Position numbers and translations under genes: made by a program. DNA of 64,000 nucleotides from Treponema sp. (GTDB taxonomy: Bacteria; Spirochaetota; Spirochaetia; Treponematales; Treponemataceae). The notes under the pieces are model-generated. The model searched no databases. It saw only the letters and a program-made list of their open reading frames with translations, and had not been told where the DNA came from. The stretch covers positions 1-64,000 of the forward strand of contig JAILEY010000079.1 in NCBI GenBank assembly GCA_024687165.1, read 5' to 3'. Positions 52,582 to 60,456 of the stretch are shown here, one piece after another. Within the stretch, counting starts at the first letter, position 1. Each line of letters begins with the position of its first letter.

Positions 52582-53796
52582 TTATTTCCTTAATTCATCA
52601 AAAATTGCATCCAGTTCAGCATTAAGCCTTTTAATTTCTTCTGAATCAACAGCACCTTCTTCATTTTCAAGAGCTGCAATATGATCAAGAAGATCCTGAA
52701 TATACTGAGGATCAAGCTGTTCTTTTGAAACAACAATTTCCTGTTTAATTTCTTCTTTTTCTCTTCTACCCTGATCTACAGGAATTTCAGTCACAATTGT
52801 TTCAGCAGGCTTTTTTGCCTCTTCAATTTCTTTTTCAGTCAGTTCAGTTGCTTCCGGAACAGGAGCTTTTTTCGGCTGCACATTTTCAAGTTCTACATCT
52901 GAATTTTGAACTGCTGCTTTTCCAACTTCAAGTGCAGCAAGGAATTTTTTTCCTGCAGGAACATTTCCGTCTGTTGCAACTGAAATATAGAAAGTACAAG
53001 ATTCCGTATTAAGTGAATCAATATACATTTCAGGCCAGTTAACAGCAAGCGCAGAATTATTATATGACATTACCGAAGTAAAACTTTTCTGATTCTGAAT
53101 CTGTGGAACCCATGCTGAATTGAGCATAGACTCTTTATTTCCAAGCGATACTGATTTTGGAGCTGTAATTCCGCGACCATGAAAAAGGAACTGAATTGCA
53201 GCATCTTTATTTGCAGAGCGAACCCATAAATCATCAGCCATAGAAAGGAACTGAGTTTCTGTATTTATGTGACTGTTTGCAGCCGTAGAAAAATGAGCAT
53301 GAGTATTTTCACCAAGGATTGTATCAAATGTTCCCTTTAACTGAAAAATCTGCATACTCTTGCTAAGATTGATTGTATAAACCGTAACCTTAATCATATC
53401 ATCTCTTGTAGAAGATGCAATTGAAGGCATAAATGTAAAATCAACAACAACCTGGGCTTTCCCTTTTATAAGATATGCAAGCTGAGCACCGGTTGCTGTA
53501 CGTGTTGATTCAACCTTTAGACCGCTTCCATGCACAAGCTTATAAATTTTATCTCCTATTTTAAGAGTAAAAAAAGAAGACGAAAATGAATCAAAAGTTG
53601 AAAGAAGAGGAATTTCGTCTCCCTGCTCTGGAATAGCAAAAATACCAAATGAACCGGAACCTTCATCAATCACAAGTCTTATATCATCATTTTTAATATC
53701 AATTATTTTTGAAAGATAATGCTTATTAACTTCAGTTTTATTTGCAAAACAAGAGAAAGAAGCAAGCATAAGTACTACAGCAAAAACTTTTTTCAT
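52582..53796 (-). CDS. Exported protein with C-terminal charged coiled region, unknown function
   Basis: A 404-residue protein with a signal peptide (MKKVFAVVLMLASFSCFA). Residues about 25-280 are beta-rich (IRLVIDEGSGSFGIFAIPEQ, MIKVTVYTINLSKSMQIFQL); residues 290-404 are Pro/Glu/Lys-rich and then helical, with heptad-like repeats at the end (EEIKRLNAELDAIFDELRK). Not recognised. It is 3 bp downstream of the TPR/coiled-coil gene and likely forms an envelope complex with it. Confidence 0.72.
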   Translation of the reverse strand: MKKVFAVVLMLASFSCFANKTEVNKHYLSKIIDIKNDDIRLVIDEGSGSFGIFAIPEQGDEIPLLSTFDSFSSSFFTLKIGDKIYKLVHGSGLKVESTRTATGAQLAYLIKGKAQVVVDFTFMPSIASSTRDDMIKVTVYTINLSKSMQIFQLKGTFDTILGENTHAHFSTAANSHINTETQFLSMADDLWVRSANKDAAIQFLFHGRGITAPKSVSLGNKESMLNSAWVPQIQNQKSFTSVMSYNNSALAVNWPEMYIDSLNTESCTFYISVATDGNVPAGKKFLAALEVGKAAVQNSDVELENVQPKKAPVPEATELTEKEIEEAKKPAETIVTEIPVDQGRREKEEIKQEIVVSKEQLDPQYIQDLLDHIAALENEEGAVDSEEIKRLNAELDAIFDELRK

Positions 53797-53799
53797 ATC

Positions 53800-54753
53800 T
53801 TATTTCCCCCCGTTCTTTTCATCAAGCATTCTCTGAATAAGCTTTGCCTTTTCCTTAAGAGAATACATTTCTTCATCAGAAACAGGTTTAACCTTTACAG
53901 GAGCTGGAGCGGCTTCTGATTGAACAACCGGCTCTGTAACTGATTCAGTAACACTTTCCTGAACAGCTGATTCTGCAGCAACAGTTTCAGGTGCAACAAT
54001 AGTCTCTGAAACAATCTGATAAGATGCCGTAGCGTTCTGCTCAAGTTCTTTAATTCTTCTGTTTGCGGCTTCAAGCTGAGCACGTAATTCAGCCATATTT
54101 TCAGTCTGATAAAGCCTTAACTGTTTTTCATAATTTTCACGTGTGCTAAGATATTCTTCACCCGTCATTTTAAGAAGATAAAGAAGCTTCTGTTCACGTT
54201 CACGCTGCTGAATAAGATAAAGCTTGAATTTAGCATCTTCTGTTTTTACCGAATCAGGATATTCACTTACAATTCTTTCATAAAGTCCGCGGCTTGTCTC
54301 GTAATCGCAGTCATTATAAAAACATTCTGCAATCCAGTACAAAGCGGAAGAAAACATAGGGCTTTCAGGATATTCATTACAGAAAGTACTTAAAGCAAGA
54401 ACTGCAGCATCATTTTTATGAGAACATGCATAAGCCCTTCCCCGCTGATATTCAACTGCAGGACGAAGCATACTGTCTTCAAAAGTCTTTAAAAAATAAT
54501 CACAGTCATTTATTGCGCTTGAAAAACTTTCGCTGTACATCTGACTCATGATAAGCATATACCATACAGAGTCTACAGAATTTTCCGGCAGACTTACAGC
54601 CTTTCTTAAATAGAAAGCAGCATTAGTCCATTCTGAGTTTCTATAGCTTTCAAAACCCTTAAGCGTTGAGTAATTCCAGTCTGGTTCTGCACCTGCAAAA
54701 GAAAGTGAAAATGCAAGAGCCAGAGCCCCCAATGCTTTCTTTTTTATTTCCAT
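53800..54753 (-). CDS. Exported TPR and coiled-coil protein
   Basis: A 317-residue protein with signal peptide ending SFAGA. Residues 25-180 contain TPR-type repeats of the YbgF/YfiO kind (WTNAAFYLRKAVSLPENSVD, CNEYPESPMFSSALYWIAEC, RGLYERIVSEYPDSVKTEDA). A coiled coil spans about 195-240 (LRAQLEAANRRIKELEQNA), followed by a Glu/Val/Ala-rich linker and a helical C-terminus (EEMYSLKEKAKLIQRMLDEK). Its ATG overlaps the rpe stop by 10 bp. A peptidoglycan or envelope scaffold role is possible. Confidence 0.78.
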   Translation of the reverse strand: MEIKKKALGALALAFSLSFAGAEPDWNYSTLKGFESYRNSEWTNAAFYLRKAVSLPENSVDSVWYMLIMSQMYSESFSSAINDCDYFLKTFEDSMLRPAVEYQRGRAYACSHKNDAAVLALSTFCNEYPESPMFSSALYWIAECFYNDCDYETSRGLYERIVSEYPDSVKTEDAKFKLYLIQQREREQKLLYLLKMTGEEYLSTRENYEKQLRLYQTENMAELRAQLEAANRRIKELEQNATASYQIVSETIVAPETVAAESAVQESVTESVTEPVVQSEAAPAPVKVKPVSDEEMYSLKEKAKLIQRMLDEKNGGK

Positions 54754-55376
54754 TCCAAGTTCCCCTTAAAAAATGCTGATCCAGAAACAAAAACATCAGT
54801 TCCTGCATCAAGTACATCCTTAAGGGTCTCCTTATTAACGCCACCATCAACAGAAATGAGGTATTTATAGTTTCTCTCTTTCTGTATATCGGCAAGTTTT
54901 CTGATTTTCTCCACTGTATATGGAATGAGTTTTTGTCCTCCCCAGCCAGGATTTACGCTCATCACAAGAACAAGATCTACCTGCCCAAGAATTTCTTCTA
55001 TTGCACTTACAGGAGTTGCAGGACAGATTGCAATACCCGCCTTTTTACCCTCTTCATGAATAAGCTGAATACAGCGGTCTGCATGATTTGTAGCTTCAAT
55101 GTGGAATGTAACAAAATCTGCACCGGCTTCAATATATGAAGGAATTGAAAACTCCGGATTTTCTATCATAAGGTGAACATCAAAAGGTAATTTTGAATAT
55201 TTACGGATCGAAGAAATTACAGGCTGTCCGTAAGAAACCTGTGGAACAAAATGACCATCCATTACATCAATATGGATATAGTCGCTGTGCTTGTCCTCGC
55301 AGAATTTGAGGGCATTTTCAAGACTGCCAAAATCGGCAGAAAGTAAGGATGGACTGAATTTTACGTCTGTTTTCAT
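54744..55376 (-). CDS. rpe: Ribulose-phosphate 3-epimerase
   Basis: Interconverts ribulose-5-phosphate and xylulose-5-phosphate. The 210-residue TIM barrel shows SPSLLSADFGSLENAL, HIDVMDGHFVPQVSYG, VHLMIENPEF, VMSVNPGWGGQKLIP and SVDGGVNKETL, covering metal and phosphate sites. It is the first gene of a minus-strand operon of envelope proteins. A TTGCCT-17-TATATT promoter ends 5 nt before the ATG and there is no Shine-Dalgarno, so the mRNA is probably leaderless. Confidence 0.92.
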   Translation of the reverse strand: MKTDVKFSPSLLSADFGSLENALKFCEDKHSDYIHIDVMDGHFVPQVSYGQPVISSIRKYSKLPFDVHLMIENPEFSIPSYIEAGADFVTFHIEATNHADRCIQLIHEEGKKAGIAICPATPVSAIEEILGQVDLVLVMSVNPGWGGQKLIPYTVEKIRKLADIQKERNYKYLISVDGGVNKETLKDVLDAGTDVFVSGSAFFKGNLEWK

Positions 55377-55381
55377 AATAG

Positions 55382-55410
55382 AATATATTATAACAAAAGA
55401 TTAAAGGCAA
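55382..55410 (-). promoter_or_regulatory. Promoter of the rpe-rnhB operon, predicted leaderless
   Basis: Minus-strand TTGCCT, 17 nt, TATATT. The -10 box ends 5 nt before the rpe start. An overlapping TATAAT 5 nt upstream is an alternative -10. Confidence 0.55.
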
Positions 55411-55419
55411 AACAAGAAT

Positions 55420-55448
55420 TTGTCTTTTTACAAAAATTTGATTATATT
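55420..55448 (+). promoter_or_regulatory. Promoter of lon, nearly leaderless
   Basis: TTGTCT, 17 nt, TATATT. The -10 box ends 8 nt before the ATG at 55457; no Shine-Dalgarno. The -35 box is 9 nt from the -35 box of the divergent rpe promoter. No CIRCE-like or HrcA operator was seen. Confidence 0.6.
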
Positions 55449-55456
55449 TATTGAAT

Positions 55457-57853
55457 ATGAAAAAGAACAGCAAAGATGACGAAATCCTCGGACTCCCTGC
55501 AGAAACAAGGCTCCCGATTAAACTCAACATTCTTCCAATAGGTGGCCGCCCGATTTTTCCAGGCATTTTTACACCGCTCATGGTATCAAGTCAGGAAGAC
55601 ATAAAAGTAATAGAAGATTCAATTAACAGCGACGGATATCTTGGCATTGTGATGATTAAAAACGATGCAGAAAATCCAACTTCACTTGATTTAAACAATA
55701 TTGGAACCGTTGCAAGAATAATCAAAAAAATCAATCTCCCGGACGGTGGCGTAAACGTATTTGTTTCAACACAGGAAAGATTTAAAATCCGCAAGATTCT
55801 CAACAAATCAAACCCGATTGTTGCAGCCGTAGAATATCTTGAAGACATTGACGACAGCACATTTGAAGTAAAAGCACTTACACGCGCCCTCATCAGTGAA
55901 ATGAAGGAAATCAGCGAAAACAACCCGATGTTCAGCGAAGAAATGAGACTCAACATGGTGAACATTGATCATCCGGGAAAAATTGCAGACTTCATTGCAT
56001 CAATTTTAAATATCGATAAAAACGAACAGCAGAAAATTCTTGAAATGCAGAATGTACGACAGAGAATGGAACAGGTTCTTGTCTACATCAAAAAGGAACA
56101 GGAAATTTTCCGCGTACAGAAAAAGATTCAGAATGAGCTCAATGAAAAGATTGAAAAAAATCAGCGTGAATATTTTTTGCGCGAAGAGCTTAAATCAATT
56201 CAGGAAGAGCTTGGAATTTCAAAAGATTCAAAAACTACTGATTATGAAAAATTCAAGGAAAAGATTGATAAATTTGAACTTGAAGAAGAAGCAAAAAATG
56301 CAGTAAATGAAGAACTTGAAAAATTCCGCCTGATGGATCCGCATGACAGCGAATACAACGTATCAAGAAATTACCTTGAGCTTTTCACTTCCCTTCCATG
56401 GAATGAATCTGTTGAAGAAAATTTCAGTATTGCACGCGCACAAAAAATCCTTGAAGCTGATCACTACGGCCTTGAAGATGTAAAAAAACGCATCATAGAA
56501 TATCTTTCAGTTCGCATTTTAAAGCACGACGGAAAAGGCTCCGTAATGATTCTTGTAGGACCTCCTGGTGTCGGAAAAACTTCTGTGGGAAAATCTATTG
56601 CAAATGCGATGAACAAAAAGTTCTACAGATTCTCTGTAGGCGGTGAACATGACGCAAGCAAAATTAAAGGCTTCCGCAGAACGTACATCGGTTCAATGCC
56701 TGGACAGATTATTGAAGGACTTAAAATTACAAAATCAAAATCTCCGGTTTTTCTGATTGATGAAGTTGACAAGATGACTGCAAGTGCTCAGGGAGATCCA
56801 AGTGCCGCCCTTCTTGAAGTTCTTGACCCTGAACAGAATTCTTCATTCCGCGACACATACCTTGATGTTCCTTTTGATTTGAGCAACGTATTCTTTATTC
56901 TTACTGCAAACTCACTGGACACAATTCCACGCCCTCTTCTTGACCGTGCAGAAATCATTGAGCTTTCAGGCTACATTGATCAGGAAAAAGTTTCCATTGC
57001 AAAAAAATACCTAATTCCTAAAAACCTTGAGAAAAACGGACTTAAGAAAAATCAGGTTAAATTTACAACTGATGCATTGAATCTTATTGCAACAGAATAT
57101 GCCCGTGAAGCCGGCGTAAGAAATTACGAAAAATGCATCGACAAAATCAACCGCAAAATTGTTACAGAACAGGTAAAAAAAGCGGAAGAAAGCAAAAGCA
57201 CAAATGTTGCTGCAAAAATCGCAAAATTAAATCTTACAGTTGATGTTGCAGAAGTAAGAAAATATCTTGGAAAAGCTGTATTTGACGAAAGCCAGATTAA
57301 GACAGCTTCTGTTCCTGGAACTGCAATCGGCCTTGCATGGACAAGCATGGGAGGGGATACACTTCTTCTTGAAAGCATTGCATTTAAAACTGACAAGGGC
57401 GGACTTCAGCTTACAGGTCAAATGGGCGATGTAATGAAAGAAAGTGCTCAGATTGCAATGAACTGGGTAAAGCAGTATGTAATTTCAAAAGGAATAAAAG
57501 AAAACAAATGGTTTGAAGAAAACACAATCCATCTGCATATTCCGGAAGGTGCAACTCCAAAAGACGGACCAAGTGCTGGTATTACAATGGCAACGACTTT
57601 CATGAGCCTTTTAACAGGTAAAAAGATTAAGCCTAATCTTGCAATGACTGGAGAATTGAGCCTTACAGGTCAGGTTCTTCCAATCGGCGGGTTAAGGGAA
57701 AAGACTGTTGCTGCAAAACGCAATAAAATTAAAACAATTTTAATTCCTGCAGCAAATGAACGTGATCTTGAAGAAATTCCTGAGCACGTAAAAAAAGGAA
57801 TAAAGTTCATTCCGGTTTCACACGTTCAGCAGGTAATCGACACAGTTTTCTAA
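55457..57853 (+). CDS. lon: ATP-dependent protease Lon
   Basis: Cytoplasmic AAA+ protease, about 798 residues. N-terminal substrate-binding LON domain (LNILPIGGRPIFPGIFTPLM), long coiled helix (about 190-260), Walker A GPPGVGKTSVGKS (about 373), Walker B FLIDEVDKM, arginine-finger and lid region (GVRNYEKCIDKINRK), and a C-terminal protease domain with the catalytic Ser in PKDGPSAGITMATT and Lys in GGLREKTVAAKR. The ATG at 55457 is chosen over an in-frame TTG two codons earlier because of the promoter spacing. Confidence 0.95.
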   Translation: MKKNSKDDEILGLPAETRLPIKLNILPIGGRPIFPGIFTPLMVSSQEDIKVIEDSINSDGYLGIVMIKNDAENPTSLDLNNIGTVARIIKKINLPDGGVNVFVSTQERFKIRKILNKSNPIVAAVEYLEDIDDSTFEVKALTRALISEMKEISENNPMFSEEMRLNMVNIDHPGKIADFIASILNIDKNEQQKILEMQNVRQRMEQVLVYIKKEQEIFRVQKKIQNELNEKIEKNQREYFLREELKSIQEELGISKDSKTTDYEKFKEKIDKFELEEEAKNAVNEELEKFRLMDPHDSEYNVSRNYLELFTSLPWNESVEENFSIARAQKILEADHYGLEDVKKRIIEYLSVRILKHDGKGSVMILVGPPGVGKTSVGKSIANAMNKKFYRFSVGGEHDASKIKGFRRTYIGSMPGQIIEGLKITKSKSPVFLIDEVDKMTASAQGDPSAALLEVLDPEQNSSFRDTYLDVPFDLSNVFFILTANSLDTIPRPLLDRAEIIELSGYIDQEKVSIAKKYLIPKNLEKNGLKKNQVKFTTDALNLIATEYAREAGVRNYEKCIDKINRKIVTEQVKKAEESKSTNVAAKIAKLNLTVDVAEVRKYLGKAVFDESQIKTASVPGTAIGLAWTSMGGDTLLLESIAFKTDKGGLQLTGQMGDVMKESAQIAMNWVKQYVISKGIKENKWFEENTIHLHIPEGATPKDGPSAGITMATTFMSLLTGKKIKPNLAMTGELSLTGQVLPIGGLREKTVAAKRNKIKTILIPAANERDLEEIPEHVKKGIKFIPVSHVQQVIDTVF

Positions 57854-57877
57854 ACATTCAGTTGATTTAAAACAATA

Positions 57878-57908
57878 AAGGGCTCTTCAATAAAGAAGAA
57901 CCCTTTTT
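57878..57908. terminator. Bidirectional terminator between lon and the barrel-protein gene
   Basis: AAGGGCTCTTC pairs with GAAGAACCCTT (11 bp with one C-A mismatch) around AATAAA, then five T on the plus strand. The minus strand also continues with a T-rich run, so it can serve both convergent genes. Confidence 0.85.
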
Positions 57909-57936
57909 CATTTTAAAGCTTAGTTTATAAACTGTC

Positions 57937-59487
57937 TTAGAACTTACAGCTGATTCCAAGATTTACAAAGCTGTTGTTAAGGAAACCTGATGCTTCTCCT
58001 GACCAGTCTGCAAATTCACTGTCTTCATCTTTTGCAAACATAAGAAGTCCACTTAAAGTGAATGTAATATCCTGGTTAGGCTTAAAGTTTACTTTAGGCA
58101 TTAAAACTAAGTCTCCGCGTTCAATGCCCCACAGAAGAGTTACTTCAGGTTCAATTTTTCCGTTCTGATAGCTGTCTGTAATATTTACTACAAGACGGTT
58201 ATTTGTGTAACAGTCGTTTGAATCATATTCAACATCTGTTGCACCATTAGAAATCATATAAGCACCTGTAGCTGCACCGTACTTTGATTTAATGCTTCCA
58301 TTATTCTTAATCTTGTCGCTGTTAAGAATATAAGTTCCTGTTTCCTGAATATTTACATTGATATTGTTGATTGGAAGATCAATGTCAAAACCTGCAAGCC
58401 ACTGAACAGAATTGTTCTTTACCCATGGATCATCACCCTTTGTATCTTCCGTAAGATTGTAACATGCTTCTCCACGAAGATTGAGTTTCCAGATAATAGT
58501 TGCGGCTTCAACACCAAATGTCTGCTTCTGATCGTAAGCGAGCATATTGTAATAATCACCGCCATTAAGTTTTACAGGATTGAATGAAGGCTGCTTGTAG
58601 TGACCATAGTAATAGCTTGCACCAAAGTCAACAGAAGCAAATGTTCCTGTAAGGCGAAGACCTGCCTGACTGTACTTCAAAGTATTTGTGTCAGGATAGA
58701 TGCTTGAAGGATCTGCAAGAAGACCATTTGCAAGTGTTAAATAATTTAGATATGAAGCAGCTTTAACAGTATCTGTAGGAGCAGCTTCACTCGCCATCAA
58801 CAATCCTGCAAGATTAGAAGAAACTGTATCTGTAACTTTCTTTTCAAGCAATTTAACTTTCCCAGGAGCCCATCTTCCGCTGCCGAATCTGTCTGCTTCC
58901 ATACCCGGAGTAAATACTGCTTCAAGAACAAGATTATTCATAGGGAAAGCATAAGTTGCCTTAAGCATTGGAACTGAAATTCTTCTCTCTGAATAAAGAG
59001 GCACAATGAAGTCCGTATAATCATCTGCGTTGAAATTATCAATTACATGGAGACGGTCGCCCTTTCCCCAGAGTGCACGCATTTTACCGCCTTCTACAGT
59101 AAGTGCGTTGTCCATGAAAAATCCGCGGATTACAGCTTCATCAAGCATGTCCCACTTGTATTCAGTAACAGACTTTTCATCAAACTTAAGTTTTACTTCT
59201 GCACCAACAGTTGCGCCTGAATATTCAAAATTGAGTTTTGCAGAAGGAAATGCTGCAAGTTCCATATCTTCTGCTTTACCGCAGTTAATTCCTTTTTTAT
59301 CAGCCTTTGTGTCAAAATAAGCACGGCTGTCAAGTTTTACTTCTCCACCAATTTTTACCGAAGAAGCACCGCCCGCAGTAGAAGCAGACATATCGCCAAA
59401 ATCACCGAAATCATCAAAGTCCTGAGCAAAAGCAGCAGCAGAAAAACACATAACGGCTGCAATCACAGTATATTTTGTAATTTTCAT
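57937..59487 (-). CDS. Predicted outer-membrane beta-barrel protein of the MMPL exporter operon
   Basis: A 516-residue protein from the ATG at 59487 (AAGGG ribosome site; a longer frame upstream crosses a terminator hairpin). The signal peptide ends AAAFA-Q; the mature N-terminus is QDFDDFGDFGDMS, an acidic Asp-Phe-Gly motif. The rest alternates short amphipathic strands (KIGGEVKLDSRAYF, GATVGAEVKLKFDE, FVNLGISCKF) and ends in Phe, as expected for a barrel. It resembles DUF1302-type proteins found with RND/MMPL exporters and LolA-like genes. Probably lipid or hydrophobic-substrate transfer across the envelope; unproven. Confidence 0.78.
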   Translation of the reverse strand: MKITKYTVIAAVMCFSAAAFAQDFDDFGDFGDMSASTAGGASSVKIGGEVKLDSRAYFDTKADKKGINCGKAEDMELAAFPSAKLNFEYSGATVGAEVKLKFDEKSVTEYKWDMLDEAVIRGFFMDNALTVEGGKMRALWGKGDRLHVIDNFNADDYTDFIVPLYSERRISVPMLKATYAFPMNNLVLEAVFTPGMEADRFGSGRWAPGKVKLLEKKVTDTVSSNLAGLLMASEAAPTDTVKAASYLNYLTLANGLLADPSSIYPDTNTLKYSQAGLRLTGTFASVDFGASYYYGHYKQPSFNPVKLNGGDYYNMLAYDQKQTFGVEAATIIWKLNLRGEACYNLTEDTKGDDPWVKNNSVQWLAGFDIDLPINNINVNIQETGTYILNSDKIKNNGSIKSKYGAATGAYMISNGATDVEYDSNDCYTNNRLVVNITDSYQNGKIEPEVTLLWGIERGDLVLMPKVNFKPNQDITFTLSGLLMFAKDEDSEFADWSGEASGFLNNSFVNLGISCKF

Positions 59488-59499
59488 TATTGTACCCTT

Positions 59500-59523
59500 A
59501 AAAATGGCAGCGGACTGCTGCCA
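59500..59523 (-). terminator. Terminator-like hairpin upstream of the barrel gene
   Basis: Minus-strand TGGCAGC-AGTCC-GCTGCCA (7 bp) followed by five T, ending 13 nt before the barrel gene start. It lies inside the operon, so it should cause partial termination or attenuation. Confidence 0.65.
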
Positions 59524-59536
59524 AGTAAAACTCGCT

Positions 59537-59571
59537 GGAAAATAATTGAAGCCTGGCTTCAATTATTTTCC
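59537..59571. other. Perfect 16-17 bp inverted repeat at the end of the LolA-like gene
   Basis: Arms 59537-59552 and 59556-59571 are perfect complements (GGAAAATAATTGAAGC / GCTTCAATTATTTTCC) around CTG. One arm contains the LolA-like stop codon. Without a T-run, it looks like an mRNA-stabilising or processing hairpin rather than a terminator. Confidence 0.75.
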
Positions 59572-60378
59572 ATTTTTCAAGAAGTTCTGTGTGAATACAG
59601 TCTTTGGATTAATGCTCATTTTCTGCATAAGAGCGAGAGCTTTTTTATCAACAGCAACTGCAATAATCTTAAGTTCTGTCTTGTGTCCAGTCTTAACATT
59701 CTTGTATTCATTTTCCATAGGAATATCATATCCGTCTACATTCTTGATTGACTTTACTGTAAGCTGCTTTTCGAGCTTTCCGTTCTTGTCATAAAGCTCT
59801 GTGTAAACTGGATACATTGTTGCTTTATCAACCCAAACAATTTTCTTTGAGTACTGGCTTGAAGAAGCTACTTTTGGAACATTTTCTACAACATGGCAGT
59901 CAAAGCCGTGGTGCTTTTCATCTCTGAGGTATGTGTGTGTATCATCTTCAATTTCGCGTTTCTTAAGGTCACCGTAAGAAGCATCTGTTCCAAGAAATGA
60001 TTTTGAATCTTCGCTTGAGTTAACGCGGCGTGGATTTGCATCTGTCTTAAGGCGTACAAATTTTCCATCCTCAGGACCATTCTGAATCTGAAGGAAGCGA
60101 GTTCCTGCATAACCTGCCGGAGCAACAAAGTTCATTACCATTTTTGTAACATCCTTGTCACCTGCACCCTTCTTAATATTTGCACCATATTCCCAGAATA
60201 CACGGTTTTCATCAACTGATCCGTTCTTTGCAATAAGATTCATTTCTGCCTTTGCAACTGAATAATCAGGCTTTTTTACATCATGAACTTTTGTCATGAT
60301 TTCGTCACCCTTTGCATCAGCGAAAACTGCTGCAAGGCTCATTGCCATTACTGTTACCAAAGTTGAAAGTTTTTTCAT
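59563..60378 (-). CDS. LolA-like outer-membrane lipoprotein-sorting protein
   Basis: A 271-residue periplasmic protein with signal peptide ending AAVFA. The sequence (SVAKAEMNLIAKNGSVDENR, FLQIQNGPEDGKFVRL, YPVYTELYDKNGKLEKQLTV, DGYDIPMENEYKN) fits the curved beta-sheet hydrophobic-carrier fold annotated as outer membrane lipoprotein-sorting protein in MMPL operons. Start ATG at 60378 follows a GGAGG site; the GTG five codons earlier lies in that site. It probably ferries a lipid-like substrate between the exporter and the barrel protein. Confidence 0.82.
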   Translation of the reverse strand: MKKLSTLVTVMAMSLAAVFADAKGDEIMTKVHDVKKPDYSVAKAEMNLIAKNGSVDENRVFWEYGANIKKGAGDKDVTKMVMNFVAPAGYAGTRFLQIQNGPEDGKFVRLKTDANPRRVNSSEDSKSFLGTDASYGDLKKREIEDDTHTYLRDEKHHGFDCHVVENVPKVASSSQYSKKIVWVDKATMYPVYTELYDKNGKLEKQLTVKSIKNVDGYDIPMENEYKNVKTGHKTELKIIAVAVDKKALALMQKMSINPKTVFTQNFLKNGK

Positions 60379-60456
60379 ATTATCATCCTCCACGATGTAA
60401 AATTATTTTTTCAATCAGTAACACCCAGGATTAACTGAAGTTACTGATAATTTTTT

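Noticed and set aside
59488-59562. 25-residue N-terminal extension of the barrel protein
   Set aside because: It would cross a terminator-like hairpin and precede a normal signal peptide; the ATG at 59487 has its own ribosome site.
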